Below, piece by piece: positions 43,767-56,600 of a stretch of DNA of 64,000 nucleotides (its first letter is position 1; every line of letters starts with the position of its first letter). The position numbers were made by a program, and so were the translations under genes. The DNA comes from Caprella mutica (Eukaryota; Arthropoda; Malacostraca; Amphipoda; Caprellidae), in contig CANNZV010000513.1 in the NCBI GenBank assembly GCA_947561585.1, forward strand, positions 733,212 through 797,211. The letters are read 5' to 3'. A model generated the notes under the pieces. That model ran no database searches. It had not been told where the DNA came from and saw nothing but the letters and a program-made list of their open reading frames with translations.

Positions 43767-44419
43767 TTTAATCATACACCACTTGCATGGAGAACTGAAA
43801 ATAGTTCTTTATTATTATAAAGTATTGCGATATTCCTTATTAATGGTATTAAAATACCATTAAATGCAATTCTGATATCAGTACTATACATATGAATAAT
43901 TGAACACTATTGTTTCTATGATATTAATATGCGTGCAAGTAAGTATTATGAATTCAATATATAGGGTTGCCGATGATTTTATTCCTTTATAGAAACCAAT
44001 AAATGAATTAAAGGTAAAAAGAGAAATGTTACATCAGAGAGTCGGTTGTGCAGATGAGAATACAGTGGATGGTAATTGGTTCTTATGTAACTAGTGCCTT
44101 TTGTTGGCACAATTGATTGCATACATACATATTATATGTAACATATATATTAAATATATTGTTCATGACAATTAAGTACTGTCACAAAAAATACTGAAAA
44201 AGCATTGCATATAGATAGGGTATTTCCTACAAATTGAATGATGTCTATAATCAATATTTAAATTATACATTTTTACTTTGAACTAATTTTCTTTTATTTA
44301 AATAATAATCAAATTTCAAAATATTTATATTATTGGAATCGCAAATAACAATTATAATTATTTACATTCAATTCATTATTTATATTAGCAATACATTAAT
44401 ATTATCATATAGTTAGAAA
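43767..44419. other. AT-rich spacer
   Basis: No supported gene or repeat family. A small palindrome TAATGGTATTAAAATACCATTA lies at about 43843. Confidence 0.35.
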
Positions 44420-44592
44420 AGCAACGTCTATATATGCCGTATATGCAACGTCTATATGCCGTATATGTAACGTCTATATGCCGTATATGCAACGTCTATA
44501 TGCCGTATATGCAACGTCTATATGCCGTATATGCAACGTCTATATGCCGTATATGCAACGTCTATATGCCGTATATGCAACGTCTATATATA
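44420..44592. repeat. 22-bp tandem repeat, about 8 copies
   Basis: The unit is GCAACGTCTATATGCCGTAT plus AT, nearly perfect over seven consecutive units, with one GTAACG variant. Confidence 0.95.
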
Positions 44593-44668
44593 CGTTAGCA
44601 AATTTATCAGGCATTGTCGGAATGAACGTCGCTTATCGATTTTCAATATAACTATATAAGATTATATT

Positions 44669-44855
44669 TATAAGGATCATCTATCTACGACAATAAATGA
44701 TTAGACAAATATACAATAGTAATTTATCATACATTTTTAAACACTTTTTTGGGTATCATGTTTCGTCGGACATTCCCGACAAAATCCTGAGGATAATATC
44801 TTCATTATGATATTTTACGATAAAATAGCATCACTATTTACCGCATCGGACAATG
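44669..44855 (-). repeat. Dispersed repeat family B, diverged copy
   Basis: GATCATCTATCTACGACAA, TTTCGTCGGACATTCCCGAC and ATTATGATATTTTACGATAA are recognisable; both ends are diverged (CATCACTATTTACCGCATCGG). Confidence 0.72.
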
Positions 44856-45365
44856 GTACTTTTGCACTGGTAAGACATGTTCTACACTAAGATGTTCCTT
44901 TTACAGCACTGTGTTAAACCTCACCTACCACTTCAGCACCAGCCTCCATATCCCCCATCACTATAACTTAGATATCAGAAGCACTTTATTGTAAACATAC
45001 AACCGCCAGCTCTTGGCTAATTGAAACTTTCGGTCCTGCCAATACAGTTATCTTCTAAACACGTTCACTTATCTCGCACACAATTTAGCCTAAAAGCTTG
45101 CAGGATATCTTATATAGCTTAGAAGATATCCTAGCTTAGAAGATATCTTAGCTTAGAAGATATATCTTATCCAGCCGCTACACATAGTTTGCCTGAGATA
45201 TTTACAAAGTCTTCTGATATTTGCATTCCTCGACAATTTTGAAATGTTTGATCTTCTTTGAAATATCTATTGAATTAAGGTTGATGTCAGCCAGTCATTG
45301 GTATGTAGTATTGCAATAGTTAGATAATGAATTGAAGTCTTGGGACCAGTGGTGAGGGGATGTAT
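44856..45365. other. Spacer with a short 19-20-bp repeat at about 45116-45170
   Basis: AGCTTAGAAGATATCTT-type units repeat three times around 45116-45170. The 44890-45080 part is less AT-rich, without recognised features. Confidence 0.4.
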
Positions 45366-45513
45366 TGGGACTAGTTACGAGTTAAAAGACAGTTACACAT
45401 TTTCGATCATTTAAGAAATTGTATAACTTGATATTTTTGGTATGGGTACCAATTGAAATTATTTTTTGAAATGTAAAATTATACATTTTATCTCAAATGA
45501 TCGCAAATGTGAA
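45366..45513. mobile_element. Family A MITE, copy 20, right end lost to a tandem array
   Basis: CTAGTTACGAGTTAAAAGAC and ATTTTCGATCATTTAAGAA form the left arm; TGATCGCAAATGTGAATAG is the right arm, which stops where the 29-bp array begins. The normal AACTTACCC terminus is missing. Confidence 0.65.
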
Positions 45514-46468
45514 TAGCCATATCATTGCCAATTAATTATTATTAACCATATCATTGCCAATTAATTATTATTAACCATATCATTGCCAATTAATTATTAT
45601 TAACCATATCATTGCCAATTAATTATTATTAACCATATCATTGCCAATTAATTATTATTAACCATATCATTGCCAATTAATTATTATTAACCATATCATT
45701 GCCAATTAATTATTATTAACCATATCATTGCCAATTAATTATTATTAACCATATCATTGCCAATTAATTATTATTAACCATATCATCACCAATTAATTAT
45801 TATTAACCATATCATCACCAATTAATTATTATTAACCATCTCATTACCAATTAATTATTTTTAACCATATCATCACCAATTAATTATTATTAACCATATC
45901 ATCACCAATTAATTATTATTAACCATATCATCACCAATTAATTATTTTTAACCATATCATCACCAATTAATTATTATTAACCATATCATCACCAATTAAT
46001 TATTATTAACCATATCATTGCCAATTAATTATTATTAACCATATCATTGCCAATTAATTATTATTAACCATATCATTGCCAATTAATTATTATTAACCAT
46101 ATCATTGCCAATTAATTATTATTAACCATATCATTGCCAATTAATTATTATTAACCATATCATCACCAATTAATTATTATTAACCATATCATCACCAATT
46201 AATTATTATTAACCATCTCATTACCAATTAATTATTTTTAACCATATCATCACCAATTAATTATTATTAACCATATCATCACCAATTAATTATTATTAAC
46301 CATATCATCACCAATTAATTATTTTTAACCATATCATCACCAATTAATTATTATTAACCATATCATCACCAATTAATTATTATTAACCATATCATCACCA
46401 ATTAATTATTATTAACCATCTCATTACCAATTAATTATTTTTAACCATATCATCACCAATTAATTATT
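45514..46468. repeat. 29-bp tandem repeat (AT-rich), about 33 copies, with higher-order structure
   Basis: The unit contains CCATATCATTGCCAATTAAT followed by TATTATTAA. Variants are CATCACC for CATTGCC, CATCTCATTACC, and TATTTTTAA. The order of variants at about 45770-46010 recurs at about 46147-46390, so a block of about 13 units (377 bp) was duplicated. Confidence 0.96.
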
Positions 46469-48119
46469 TGATTACGAAATGCAAATTTTGGTTCTTCAAA
46501 ACAATATATAATAATTGTCTAATTTTTAATATTGATGGTCTATTATTTTAAAGTGATTATTTTTATATTTACATAACCGCAATGTTTGAAATAAAAAGAC
46601 TGATATGCAATTAAATATTGGAACATACATTGCACATATTAATGATAATGTATAGGTAGCAAACTAGATTAACATTATCGATGATATAATGAATATCCTA
46701 TATATATATATATATTTACTAAAGCGTAAATATTGGCTACAATTTGTGAACTTAACTTAAAAATAAAGAGCATTTATAGTCTAAACCAAACAGTATCGCA
46801 TAAACATCACAACCCAACTCTGTTCAAGAGGTCAAAAGCCAACATCTCAATAGAGAGGCAATGACTAATTCCCATCAATATTCAAAGTCTTCAATCATCG
46901 AATCTTCAGAAAAATACGCGGGCACAAAAGAATTGATTATCTGGCCGTAATACCCTATTATTGGCCAGCATTCTGGCTCCTTTATGTTAGGGGGAACATA
47001 ATAATAATCGCAATTTGCTTCTCTTGGAAACTAATCTTGTATTGAGGATCAGGGAGGAGATCTTTAGTTGCTATAGGCATATTATTATAGTGAAGATAAA
47101 GAGATAGTTTGGACTATGCGTCATTTTGTATAGTATGAATTTGATGGACGAAGTGGCCTTTCTTCTGTTTTAATCGTTTTCCATTATACTGATTGAAAAG
47201 ATTAGTATGAGAATGTAAAAAAGCCTTATATATTAGTATAAAAAAATGAAGATATTCATGCATGCATGTTCTGCATTGAAGAGTTAAAGGGGTGTAAGAA
47301 CGCGCAGCGCTATATCGAGATTGTGAAAACAAGCAGATGGTGAGGATACAAGTTCCATACGTTACACGTTACACAAGTTACATACGTTACACGTCTCACG
47401 TGTTTGCAAGTTAATATGCTAGCCCTATGCTGCCTAAGAAGAGTTTCCTCGACAAGTTAATACATAGCGAGTATTATTAATGGAGGCATGCCCTGTCAAA
47501 GCACTTATTGTGATCTCTCAGAGCTGCAAAATCCACTCGACTGATGTATAGAGATTCCATTGAAAAAAAATACAATGGATCACCATTAACATCTCTCTAT
47601 ACAACATTTTGAGTCAATGGTGTCCTCAGAACAATACCCCTATAGTGTGTGTAGTAAATATACTGTAAATATATACCATGCACTATACTCTAGTTGTAAC
47701 AGAGCTAATCGAAATCTTAATGTATAAAATGAAGGATATTGATATTCGAAAACACAGTTCATTTACATCTAGGATATATTGAACTCTATCTGTGAAATAA
47801 ATAATTGATATCTTCATTTTATTTCTCATCTACCTTACATATATTCTTTTATAATTTAATTTATATTCATATGCTTATTATCAAACGACTAATTCATTGA
47901 ATGAATAATTATTCAATGATATTTTAAATAATTGTAAGAATTATAAAGATGAGGCATTAGAACAATACCTACTAAAATAACAAATTGTTCTTAGTTTACC
48001 TGAAGCGTATACAGTTTTTATAAGGATTAAAAATGAACAAAGTTTTTTGGTTCCGTGAGAAAATGAATTCTTAATTAGTTACTAATTTTAGCAACAATTT
48101 CCAAATAATATTCTGCAGT
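46469..48119. other. Spacer, no supported gene
   Basis: A TA microsatellite lies at about 46699-46713 and short CGTTACAC/GTTACA repeats at about 47356-47400. The 46900-47060 part is less AT-rich. A 72-codon minus frame (47114-47332) is unrecognised. Confidence 0.35.
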
Positions 48120-48169
48120 CTGGGTAAATATCCAGTTATTGGACGGTTTCACGTTTGTGAACATATACG

Positions 48170-49680
48170 CACACAGAGAACGGTTTTGTTAAATTTACAA
48201 AACGTATTTTGTCGATAACATTTGGTTATGGTAATGGGAAAATTTTGTTATACTAACCATCAATTGAGTTAAATCAGCAATAAAATATTGTTCAAAGATT
48301 TCTTCACTACAACAAAATATTTTTTTAAGTTAACAGTACAATTTTTGTTATGGATTATTGTTAAGGTTACTAAAAAAGTTTTGTTCATATTAACTTTAAT
48401 ATTGCTATGATAACAATAAAATATTGTTAAATGTTTTTTTTATTTATAACAAAATGTTTTTGTAGTAGTAACTGAAAAATTTAGTTAAAATATAACATTG
48501 TTGTTTAACCAAATACCTTTGTCTTTATAAATAATGATTTTGCTACAATAATATTATATTTTTGTTGATATATTTTTTACTATTAACAATATTATATTGT
48601 CATTAGTAATAATTATCTGCCATTTCTTTTTGTTATTAGGCTTCATATAAATTTCAAATTACTATAATATGTATTCATTGTTCGTACAGAATCAATATAT
48701 ATAAATTTATACGTGTTTCTTGAGTGCTATTTTGCATCGATATTCCCATGTATGTACCACGCGTGATGTCCCTCGTCTGTTTTACGCGTGAAAAAGTAAT
48801 GCATTGAGTCTTGGGGCAAATCTTAATGGTAAAAATATTGATACATATTGCAGCAAGTTCATTCCAAAGCCTTATTTACGTATCATAACTACGTAAGTAA
48901 TGATACACACTAGTAGGTATCTATGTAGGTATTGATTGAAAACACCTAGTAAGAATCTAGGTAGGTAGGAGGGAATTGATAAATATTAATAGATAGCTAT
49001 TTTAAAAATATTCAATTTAAATGTTCTATTGCTTGTCATTATAAAAAAGAAAAGATGCGAAATCAATAGAATATTGAATAATATTTATTTATAATAACTT
49101 TAAAAGGCATGCATCTTTTCATATTGCTTATAGTTCATTCCAATCCTACTTCTACCATGTCCAGGATGGATGAGAGGTTAGCGCCGCAGACTGGAGATTG
49201 GAGATCGTCGGTTCGAGTCCTGAATGTACCACTTCACTACTATGTTCATTTATTCCCATTTAATTTGTATATAACAACTTGCAACATTAAACTAAGTGAT
49301 ATACAGCCAAATTTATATGTACACTATATGCAATAAAATAAGAAATAGTAATTAAAACAGCATAATCTATTTTTTCAATTAAAATGACAAAATGATTTTG
49401 TTACTACAAAAAATTATTTGTGTTGCTTTAATTATGCTTTTTGTTGACATAACAAAATACATTTTTTGAAGTAACAGTATTGTATTGTTACTATAACTAT
49501 TAAGCTCTAGTTACTGTTACCTTAAAAATTCTAGTGTAACTATAACAAAAAAACCTTAACAAAAATATATATTTACTGTAACAAAATTATTTTGATGGCT
49601 CATAGCTGACTAATTTATTTTGTTGATACAACCAAAAACTTACTTTTTTTTGTTGTATCAACAAAACCGTTCTCTGTGTG
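48170..49680. mobile_element. 1.5-kb element with 21-bp perfect terminal inverted repeats and a tRNA-like interior segment
   Basis: The element starts CACACAGAGAACGGTTTTG and ends with its exact complement CAAAACCGTTCTCTGTGTG; the perfect match is 21 bp. Interior flanks are rich in AACAAAA/TTTTGTT words in both orientations (for example TTTTGTTATACTAACC and GATACAACAAAA). The target duplication is uncertain: ATATA lies two bases outside both ends. There is no transposase frame. The superfamily is not recognised. Confidence 0.72.
49159..49230 (+). tRNA. tRNA-like pseudogene or SINE head (Ser/Leu-type), degenerate
   Basis: TGGATGAGAGGTTA resembles an A box of a type II tRNA (TGGCCGAGTGGTTA), and GGTTCGAGTCC at 49210-49220 is an exact B box. 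GCGCCGCAGACTGGAGATT lies between them. The T-stem and acceptor stem do not pair well and no clean anticodon arm is visible, so it is unlikely to be a working tRNA. It is probably the pol III promoter of a SINE or a tRNA-derived segment carried by the surrounding element. Confidence 0.55.
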
Positions 49681-49855
49681 AAATATATATAATAAATATC
49701 ATCTAATTTTATGTAAATTGGTATCCATGATACCTGTAGGAGTATTGGTATCATGGATACCAATTGAAACAACGAGTTAAATGATAATTATTATTATATT
49801 CATTCTATATTGTTCGAAAACGTAGAACCGTCCAATAACTCGTAACACACCTGTA

Positions 49856-50665
49856 TGAAAAGAAGGTACTGTTCTCCACATATTTTACCTGTAGATAGCA
49901 TGAATTGCTTTACAGCATAACTAGCTTTTAGTAGACTGTATAATGAATAGTGTGTATGTGTGTAATCCCCTAGTGTGATTGGCATTCGATTGGCTGTTCC
50001 TGGCTGACAGGTGGGAATTAGTCTGAATTCCATGACTTCGGCACAGGCCTTTAGTGATTCCAACCAGAAGTTCTTTAATCAGTGGCTATGTACTTTCAAT
50101 AGTTATTCGCTATATAGAAATGGTGAGCGAAATAACAAGCCATGTCCAATATCATCATCATCTCTCTATTGAAAGCGTACTGCTACTATTTTAGATTGCA
50201 TTGAAAATATATTTTGGGTTTGCTGTCAAATTGTTAGAAATAATATGAATTGAATAGGATTTTAATATTTGAAAATGTTGCTTGCTGTCATCAAAACTAT
50301 TCTGATTTGAAACCTATTTAGTCTTGTGAAAATAAGATGTGGGTATTGACACATAATCTAATATCAACACTGATAGTTCAATGCGGTTATGTTCAATATT
50401 TCAAATATGAATAGTCGTTATCATATTCTGAAATAAACTAATCATTTTGAAATGGGTTTTACGTTACCATTTGTGTGTGGCAGGTTAAATCCGATCAAGT
50501 CCTCCCTTGCAATATGCTTCAGAATTGCATTTTCTTGTTCCTTGAATTGAGTCTCTTGAATTGACTCACAAATTGACGGGCAAAAGATGTTATAAGAAAT
50601 AAATTGACGGGCAAAAGATGTTATATTAGGAAAAAAATCATAGACTCAAGATAACTAAAAGAAGT
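49856..50665. other. Spacer with a 33-bp direct duplication at about 50569-50636
   Basis: AAATTGACGGGCAAAAGATG followed by TTATA occurs twice, 33 bp apart, just before the large array. No supported gene. A minus frame at 49800-50063 overlaps family A copy 21 and is unrecognised. Confidence 0.45.
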
Positions 50666-53600
50666 TGCCAGTTATTGCCAGCAGTTATCACAGTTGCCAG
50701 TTATTGCCAGCAGTTATCACAGTTGCCAGTTATTGCCAGCAGTTATCATAGTTGCCAGTTATTGCCAGCAGTTATCACAGTTGCCAGTTATTGCCAGCAG
50801 TTATCACAGTTGCCAGTTATTGCCAGCAGTTATCACAGTTGCCAGTTATTGCCAGCAGTTATCAGAGTTGCCAGCTATTGCCAGCAGTTATCACAGTTGC
50901 CAGTTATTGCCAGCAGTTATCACAGTTGCCAGTTATTGCCAGCAGTTATCAGAGTTGCAAGTTATTGCCAGCAGTTATCACAGTTGCCAGTTATTGCCAG
51001 CAGTTATCAGAGTTGCCAGTTATTGCCAGCAGTTATCACAGTTGCCAGTTATTGCCAGCAGTTATCAGAGTTGCCAGTTATTGCCAGCAGTTATCACAGT
51101 TGCCAGTTATTGCCAGCAGTTATCAGAGTTGCCAGTTATTGCCAGCAGTTATCACAGTTGCCAGTTATTACCAGCAGTTATCAGAGTTGCCAGTTATTGC
51201 CAGCAGTTATCACAGTTGCCAGTTATTGCCAGCAGTTATCAGAGTTGCCAGTTATTGCCAGCAGTTATCACAGTTGCCAGTTATTGCCAGCAGTTATAAC
51301 AGTTGTCAGTTATTGCCAGCAGTTATCAGAGTTGCCAGCTATTGCCAGCAGTTATCACAGTTGCCAGTTATTGCCAGCAGTTATCACAGTTGCCAGTTAT
51401 TGCCAGCAGTTATAACAGTTGTCAGTTATTGCCAGCAGTTATCAGAGTTGCCAGTTATTGCCAGCAGTTATCACAGTTGCCAGTTATTGCTAGCAGTTAT
51501 CAGAGTTGCCAGTTATTGCTAGCAGTTATCAGAGTTGCCAGTTATTGCCAGCAGTTATCACAGTTGCCAGTTATTGCCAGCAGTTATCAGAGTTGCCAGT
51601 TATTGCCAGCAGTTATCACAGTTGCCAGTTATTGCCAGCAGTTATAACAGTTGCCAGTTATTGCCAGCAGTTATCAGAGTTGCCAGTTATTGCCAGCAGC
51701 TATCACAGTTGCCAGTTATTGCCAGCAGTTATCAGAGTTGCCAGTTATTGCCAGCAGTTATCACAGTTGCCAGTTATTGCCAGCAGTTATCAGAGTTGCC
51801 AGCTATTGCCAGCAGTTATCACAGTTGCCAGTTATTGCCAGCAGTTATCACAGTTGCCAGTTATTGCCAGCAGTTATAACAGTTGTCAGTTATTGCCAGC
51901 AGTTATCAGAGTTGCCAGTTATTGCCAGCAGTTATCACAGTTGCCAGTTATTGCCAGCAGTTATAACAGTTGCCAGTTATTGCCAGCAGTTATCACAGTT
52001 GCCAGTTATTGCCAGCAGTTATAACAGTTGCCAGTTATTGCCAGCAGTTATCACAGTTGCCAGTTATTGCCAGCAGTTATAACAGTTGCCAGTTATTGCC
52101 AGCAGTTATAACAGTTGCCAGTTATTGCCAGCAGTTATAACAGTTGCCAGTTATTGCCAGCAGTTATAACAGTTGCCAGTTATTGCCAGCAGTTATAACA
52201 GTTGCCAGTTATTGCCAGCAGTTATCACAGTTGCCAGTTATTGCCAGCAGTTATAACAGTTGCCAGTTATTGCCAGCAGTTATCACAGTTGCCAGTTATT
52301 GCCAGCAGTTATAACAGTTGCCAGTTATTGCCAGCAGTTATAACAGTTGCCAGTTATTGCCAGCAGTTATAACAGTTGCCAGTTATTGCCAGCAGTTATA
52401 ACAGTTGCCAGTTATTGCCAGCAGTTATAACAGTTGCCAGTTATTGCCAGCAGTTATCAGAGTTGCAAGTTATTGCCAGCAGTTATCAGAGTTGCCAGCT
52501 ATTGCCAGCAGTTATCACAGTTGCAAGTTATTGCCAGCAGTTATCACAGTTGCCAGTTATTGCCAGCAGTTATCAGAGTTGCAAGTTATTGCCAGCAGTT
52601 ATCACAGTTGCCAGTTATTGCCAGCAGTTATCAGAGTTGCCAGTTATTGCCAGCAGTTATCACAGTTGCCAGTTATTGCCAGCAGTTATCAGAGTTGCCA
52701 GTTATTGCCAGCAGTTATCACAGTTGCCAGTTATTGCCAGCAGTTATCAGAGTTGCCAGTTATTGCCAGCAGTTATCACAGTTGCCAGTTATTACCAGCA
52801 GTTATCAGAGTTGCCAGTTATTGCCAGCAGTTATCACAGTTGCCAGTTATTGCCAGCAGTTATCAGAGTTGCCAGTTATTGCCAGCAGTTATCACAGTTG
52901 CCAGTTATTGCCAGCAGTTATAACAGTTGCCAGTTATTGCCAGCAGTTATAACAGTTGCCAGTTATTGCCAGCAGTTATCAGAGTTGCCAGTTATTGCCA
53001 GCAGTTATCACAGTTGCCAGTTATTGCCAGCAGTTATCAGAGGTGCCAGTTATTGCTAGCAGTTATCAGAGTTGCCAGTTATTGCCAGCAGTTATCACAG
53101 TTGCCAGTTATTGCCAGCAGTTATCAGAGTTGCCAGTTATTGCCAGCAGTTATCACAGTTGCCAGTTATTGCCAGCAGTTATCAGAGTTGCCAGTTATTG
53201 CCAGCAGTTATAACAGTTGCCAGTTATTGCCAGCAGTTATCAGAGTTGCCAGTTATTGCCAGCAGCTATCACAGTTGCCAGTTATTGCCAGCAGTTATCA
53301 GAGTTGCCAGTTATTGCCAGCAGTTATCACAGTTGCCAGTTATTGCCAGCAGTTATCAGAGTTGCCAGTTATTGCCAGCAGTTATCACAGTTGCCAGTTA
53401 TTGCCAGCAGTTACAGAGTTGCAAGTTATTGCCAGCAGTTATCACAGTTGCCAGTTATTGCCAGCAGTTATCAGAGTTGCCAGTTATTGCCAGCAGTTAT
53501 CACAGTTGCCAGTTATTGCCAGCAGTTATCAGAGTTGCCAGTTATTGCCAGCAGTTATCACAGTTGCCAGTTATTGCCAGCAGTTATCAGAGTTGCCAAT

Positions 53601-56600
53601 TATTGCCAGCAGTTATCACAGTTGCCAGTTATTACCAGCAGTTATCAGAGTTGCCAGTTATTGCCAGCAGTTATCACAGTTGCCAGTTATTGCCAGCAGT
53701 TATCAGAGTTGCCAGTTATTGCCAGCAGTTATCACAGTTGCCAGTTATTGCCAGCAGTTATAACAGTTGCCAGTTATTGCCAGCAGTTATAACAGTTGCC
53801 AGTTATTGCCAGCAGTTATCAGAGTTGCCAGTTATTGCCAGCAGTTATCACAGTTGCCAGTTATTGCCAGCAGTTATCAGAGTTGCCAGTTATTGCTAGC
53901 AGTTATCAGAGTTGCCAGTTATTGCCAGCAGTTATCACAGTTGCCAGTTATTGCCAGCAGTTATCAGAGTTGCCAGTTATTGCCAGCAGTTATCACAGTT
54001 GCCAGTTATTGCCAGCAGTTATCAGAGTTGCCAGTTATTGCCAGCAGTTATAACAGTTGCCAGTTATTGCCAGCAGTTATCAGAGTTGCCAGTTATTGCC
54101 AGCAGCTATCACAGTTGCCAGTTATTGCCAGCAGTTATCAGAGTTGCCAGTTATTGCCAGCAGTTATCACAGTTGCCAGTTATTGCCAGCAGTTATCAGA
54201 GTTGCCAGTTATTGCCAGCAGTTATCACAGTTGCCAGTTATTGCCAGCAGTTATCAGAGTTGCCAGTTATTGCCAGCAGTTATCACAGTTGCCAGTTATT
54301 ACCAGCAGTTATCAGAGTTGCCAGTTATTGCCAGCAGTTATCACAGTTGCCAGTTATTGCCAGCAGTTATCAGAGTTGCCAGTTATTGCCAGCAGTTATC
54401 ACAGTTGCCAGTTATTGCCAGCAGTTATAACAGTTGCCAGTTATTGCCAGCAGTTATAACAGTTGCCAGTTATTGCCAGCAGTTATCAGAGTTGCCAGTT
54501 ATTGCCAGCAGTTATCACAGTTGCCAGTTATTGCCAGCAGTTATCAGAGTTGCCAGTTATTGCTAGCAGTTATCAGAGTTGCCAGTTATTGCCAGCAGTT
54601 ATCACAGTTGCCAGTTATTGCCAGCAGTTATCAGAGTTGCCAGTTATTGCCAGCAGTTATCACAGTTGCCAGTTATTGCCAGCAGTTATCAGAGTTGCCA
54701 GTTATTGCCAGCAGTTATAACAGTTGCCAGTTATTGCCAGCAGTTATCAGAGTTGCCAGTTATTGCCAGCAGCTATCACAGTTGCCAGTTATTGCCAGCA
54801 GTTATCAGAGTTGCCAGTTATTGCCAGCAGTTATCACAGTTGCCAGTTATTGCCAGCAGTTATCAGAGTTGCCAGTTATTGCCAGCAGTTATCACAGTTG
54901 CCAGTTATTGCCAGCAGTTATAACAGTTGCCAGTTATTGCCAGCAGTTATCAGAGTTGCCAGTTATTGCCAGCAGCTATCACAGTTGCCAGTTATTGCCA
55001 GCAGTTATCAGAGTTGCCAGTTATTGCCAGCAGTTATCACAGTTGCCAGTTATTGCCAGCAGTTATCAGAGTTGCCAGCTATTGCCAGCAGTTATCACAG
55101 TTGCCAGTTATTGCCAGCAGTTATCACAGTTGCCAGTTATTGCCAGCAGTTATAACAGTTGTCAGTTATTGCCAGCAGTTATCAGAGTTGCCAGTTATTG
55201 CCAGCAGTTATCACAGTTGCCAGTTATTGCCAGCAGTTATAACAGTTGTCAGTTATTGCCAGCAGTTATCACAGTTGTCAGTTATTGCCAGCAGTTATAA
55301 CAGTTGCCAGTTATTGCCAGCAGTTATCACAGTTGCCAGTTATTGCCAGCAGTTATAACAGTTGCCAGTTATTGCCAGCAGTTATAACAGTTGCCAGTTA
55401 TTGCCAGCAGTTATAACAGTTGCCAGTTATTGCCAGCAGTTATAACAGTTGCCAGTTATTGCCAGCAGTTATAACAGTTGCCAGTTATTGCCAGCAGTTA
55501 TCACAGTTGCCAGTTATTGCCAGCAGTTATAACAGTTGCCAGTTATTGCCAGCAGTTATCACAGTTGCCAGTTATTGCCAGCAGTTATAACAGTTGCCAG
55601 TTATTGCCAGCAGTTATAACAGTTGCCAGTTATTGCTAGCAGTTATAACAGTTGCCAGTTATTGCCAGCAGTTATAACAGTTGCCAGTTATTGCCAGCAG
55701 TTATAACAGTTGAAAGTTATTGCCAGCAGTTATCAGAGTTGCAAGTTATTGCCAGCAGTTATCAGAGTTGCCAGCTATTGCCAGCAGTTATCACAGTTGC
55801 CAGTTATTGCCAGCAGTTATCACAGTTGCCAGTTATTGCCAGCAGTTATCAGAGTTGCAAGTTATTGCCAGCAGTTATCACAGTTGCCAGTTATTGCCAG
55901 CAGTTATCAGAGTTGCCAGTTATTGCCAGCAGTTATCACAGTTGCCAGTTATTGCCAGCAGTTATCAGAGTTGCCAGTTATTGCCAGCAGTTATCACAGT
56001 TGCCAGTTATTACCAGCAGTTATCAGAGTTGCCAGTTATTGCCAGCAGTTATCACAGTTGCCAGTTATTGCCAGCAGTTATCAGAGTTGCCAGTTATTGC
56101 CAGCAGTTATCACAGTTGCCAGTTATTGCCAGCAGTTATAACAGTTGCCAGTTATTGCCAGCAGTTATCAGAGTTGCAAGTTATTGCCAGCAGTTATCAC
56201 AGTTGCCAGTTATTGCCAGCAGTTATCAGAGTTGCCAGTTATTGCCAGCAGTTATCACAGTTGCCAGTTATTGCCAGCAGTTATCAGAGTTGCCAGTTAT
56301 TGCCAGCAGTTATCACAGTTGCCAGTTATTACCAGCAGTTATCAGAGTTGCCAGTTATTGCCAGCAGTTATCACAGTTGCCAGTTATTGCCAGCAGTTAT
56401 CAGAGTTGCCAGTTATTGCCAGCAGTTATCACAGTTGCCAGTTATTGCCAGCAGTTATAACAGTTGCCAGTTATTGCCAGCAGTTATAACAGTTGCCAGT
56501 TATTGCCAGCAGTTATCAGAGTTGCCAGTTATTGCCAGCAGTTATCACAGTTGCCAGTTATTGCCAGCAGTTATCAGAGTTGCCAGTTATTGCTAGCAGT

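Larger units (their letters stand above)
48120..49855. mobile_element. Family A MITE, copy 21, split by a 1.5-kb element
   Basis: The left end (48120-48169: TGGGTAAATATCCAGTTATTGG) and right part (49681-49855: GGTATCCATGATACCTG, GGTATCATGGATACCAATTG, GTTCGAAAACGTAGAACC, AATAACTCGTAACACACC) are halves of one family A copy separated by the 48170-49680 element. Confidence 0.8.

Noticed and set aside
49159..49230. Functional tRNA gene
   Set aside because: The B box is exact, but the T and acceptor stems do not pair and no clear anticodon stem is seen, so it is listed only as tRNA-like.
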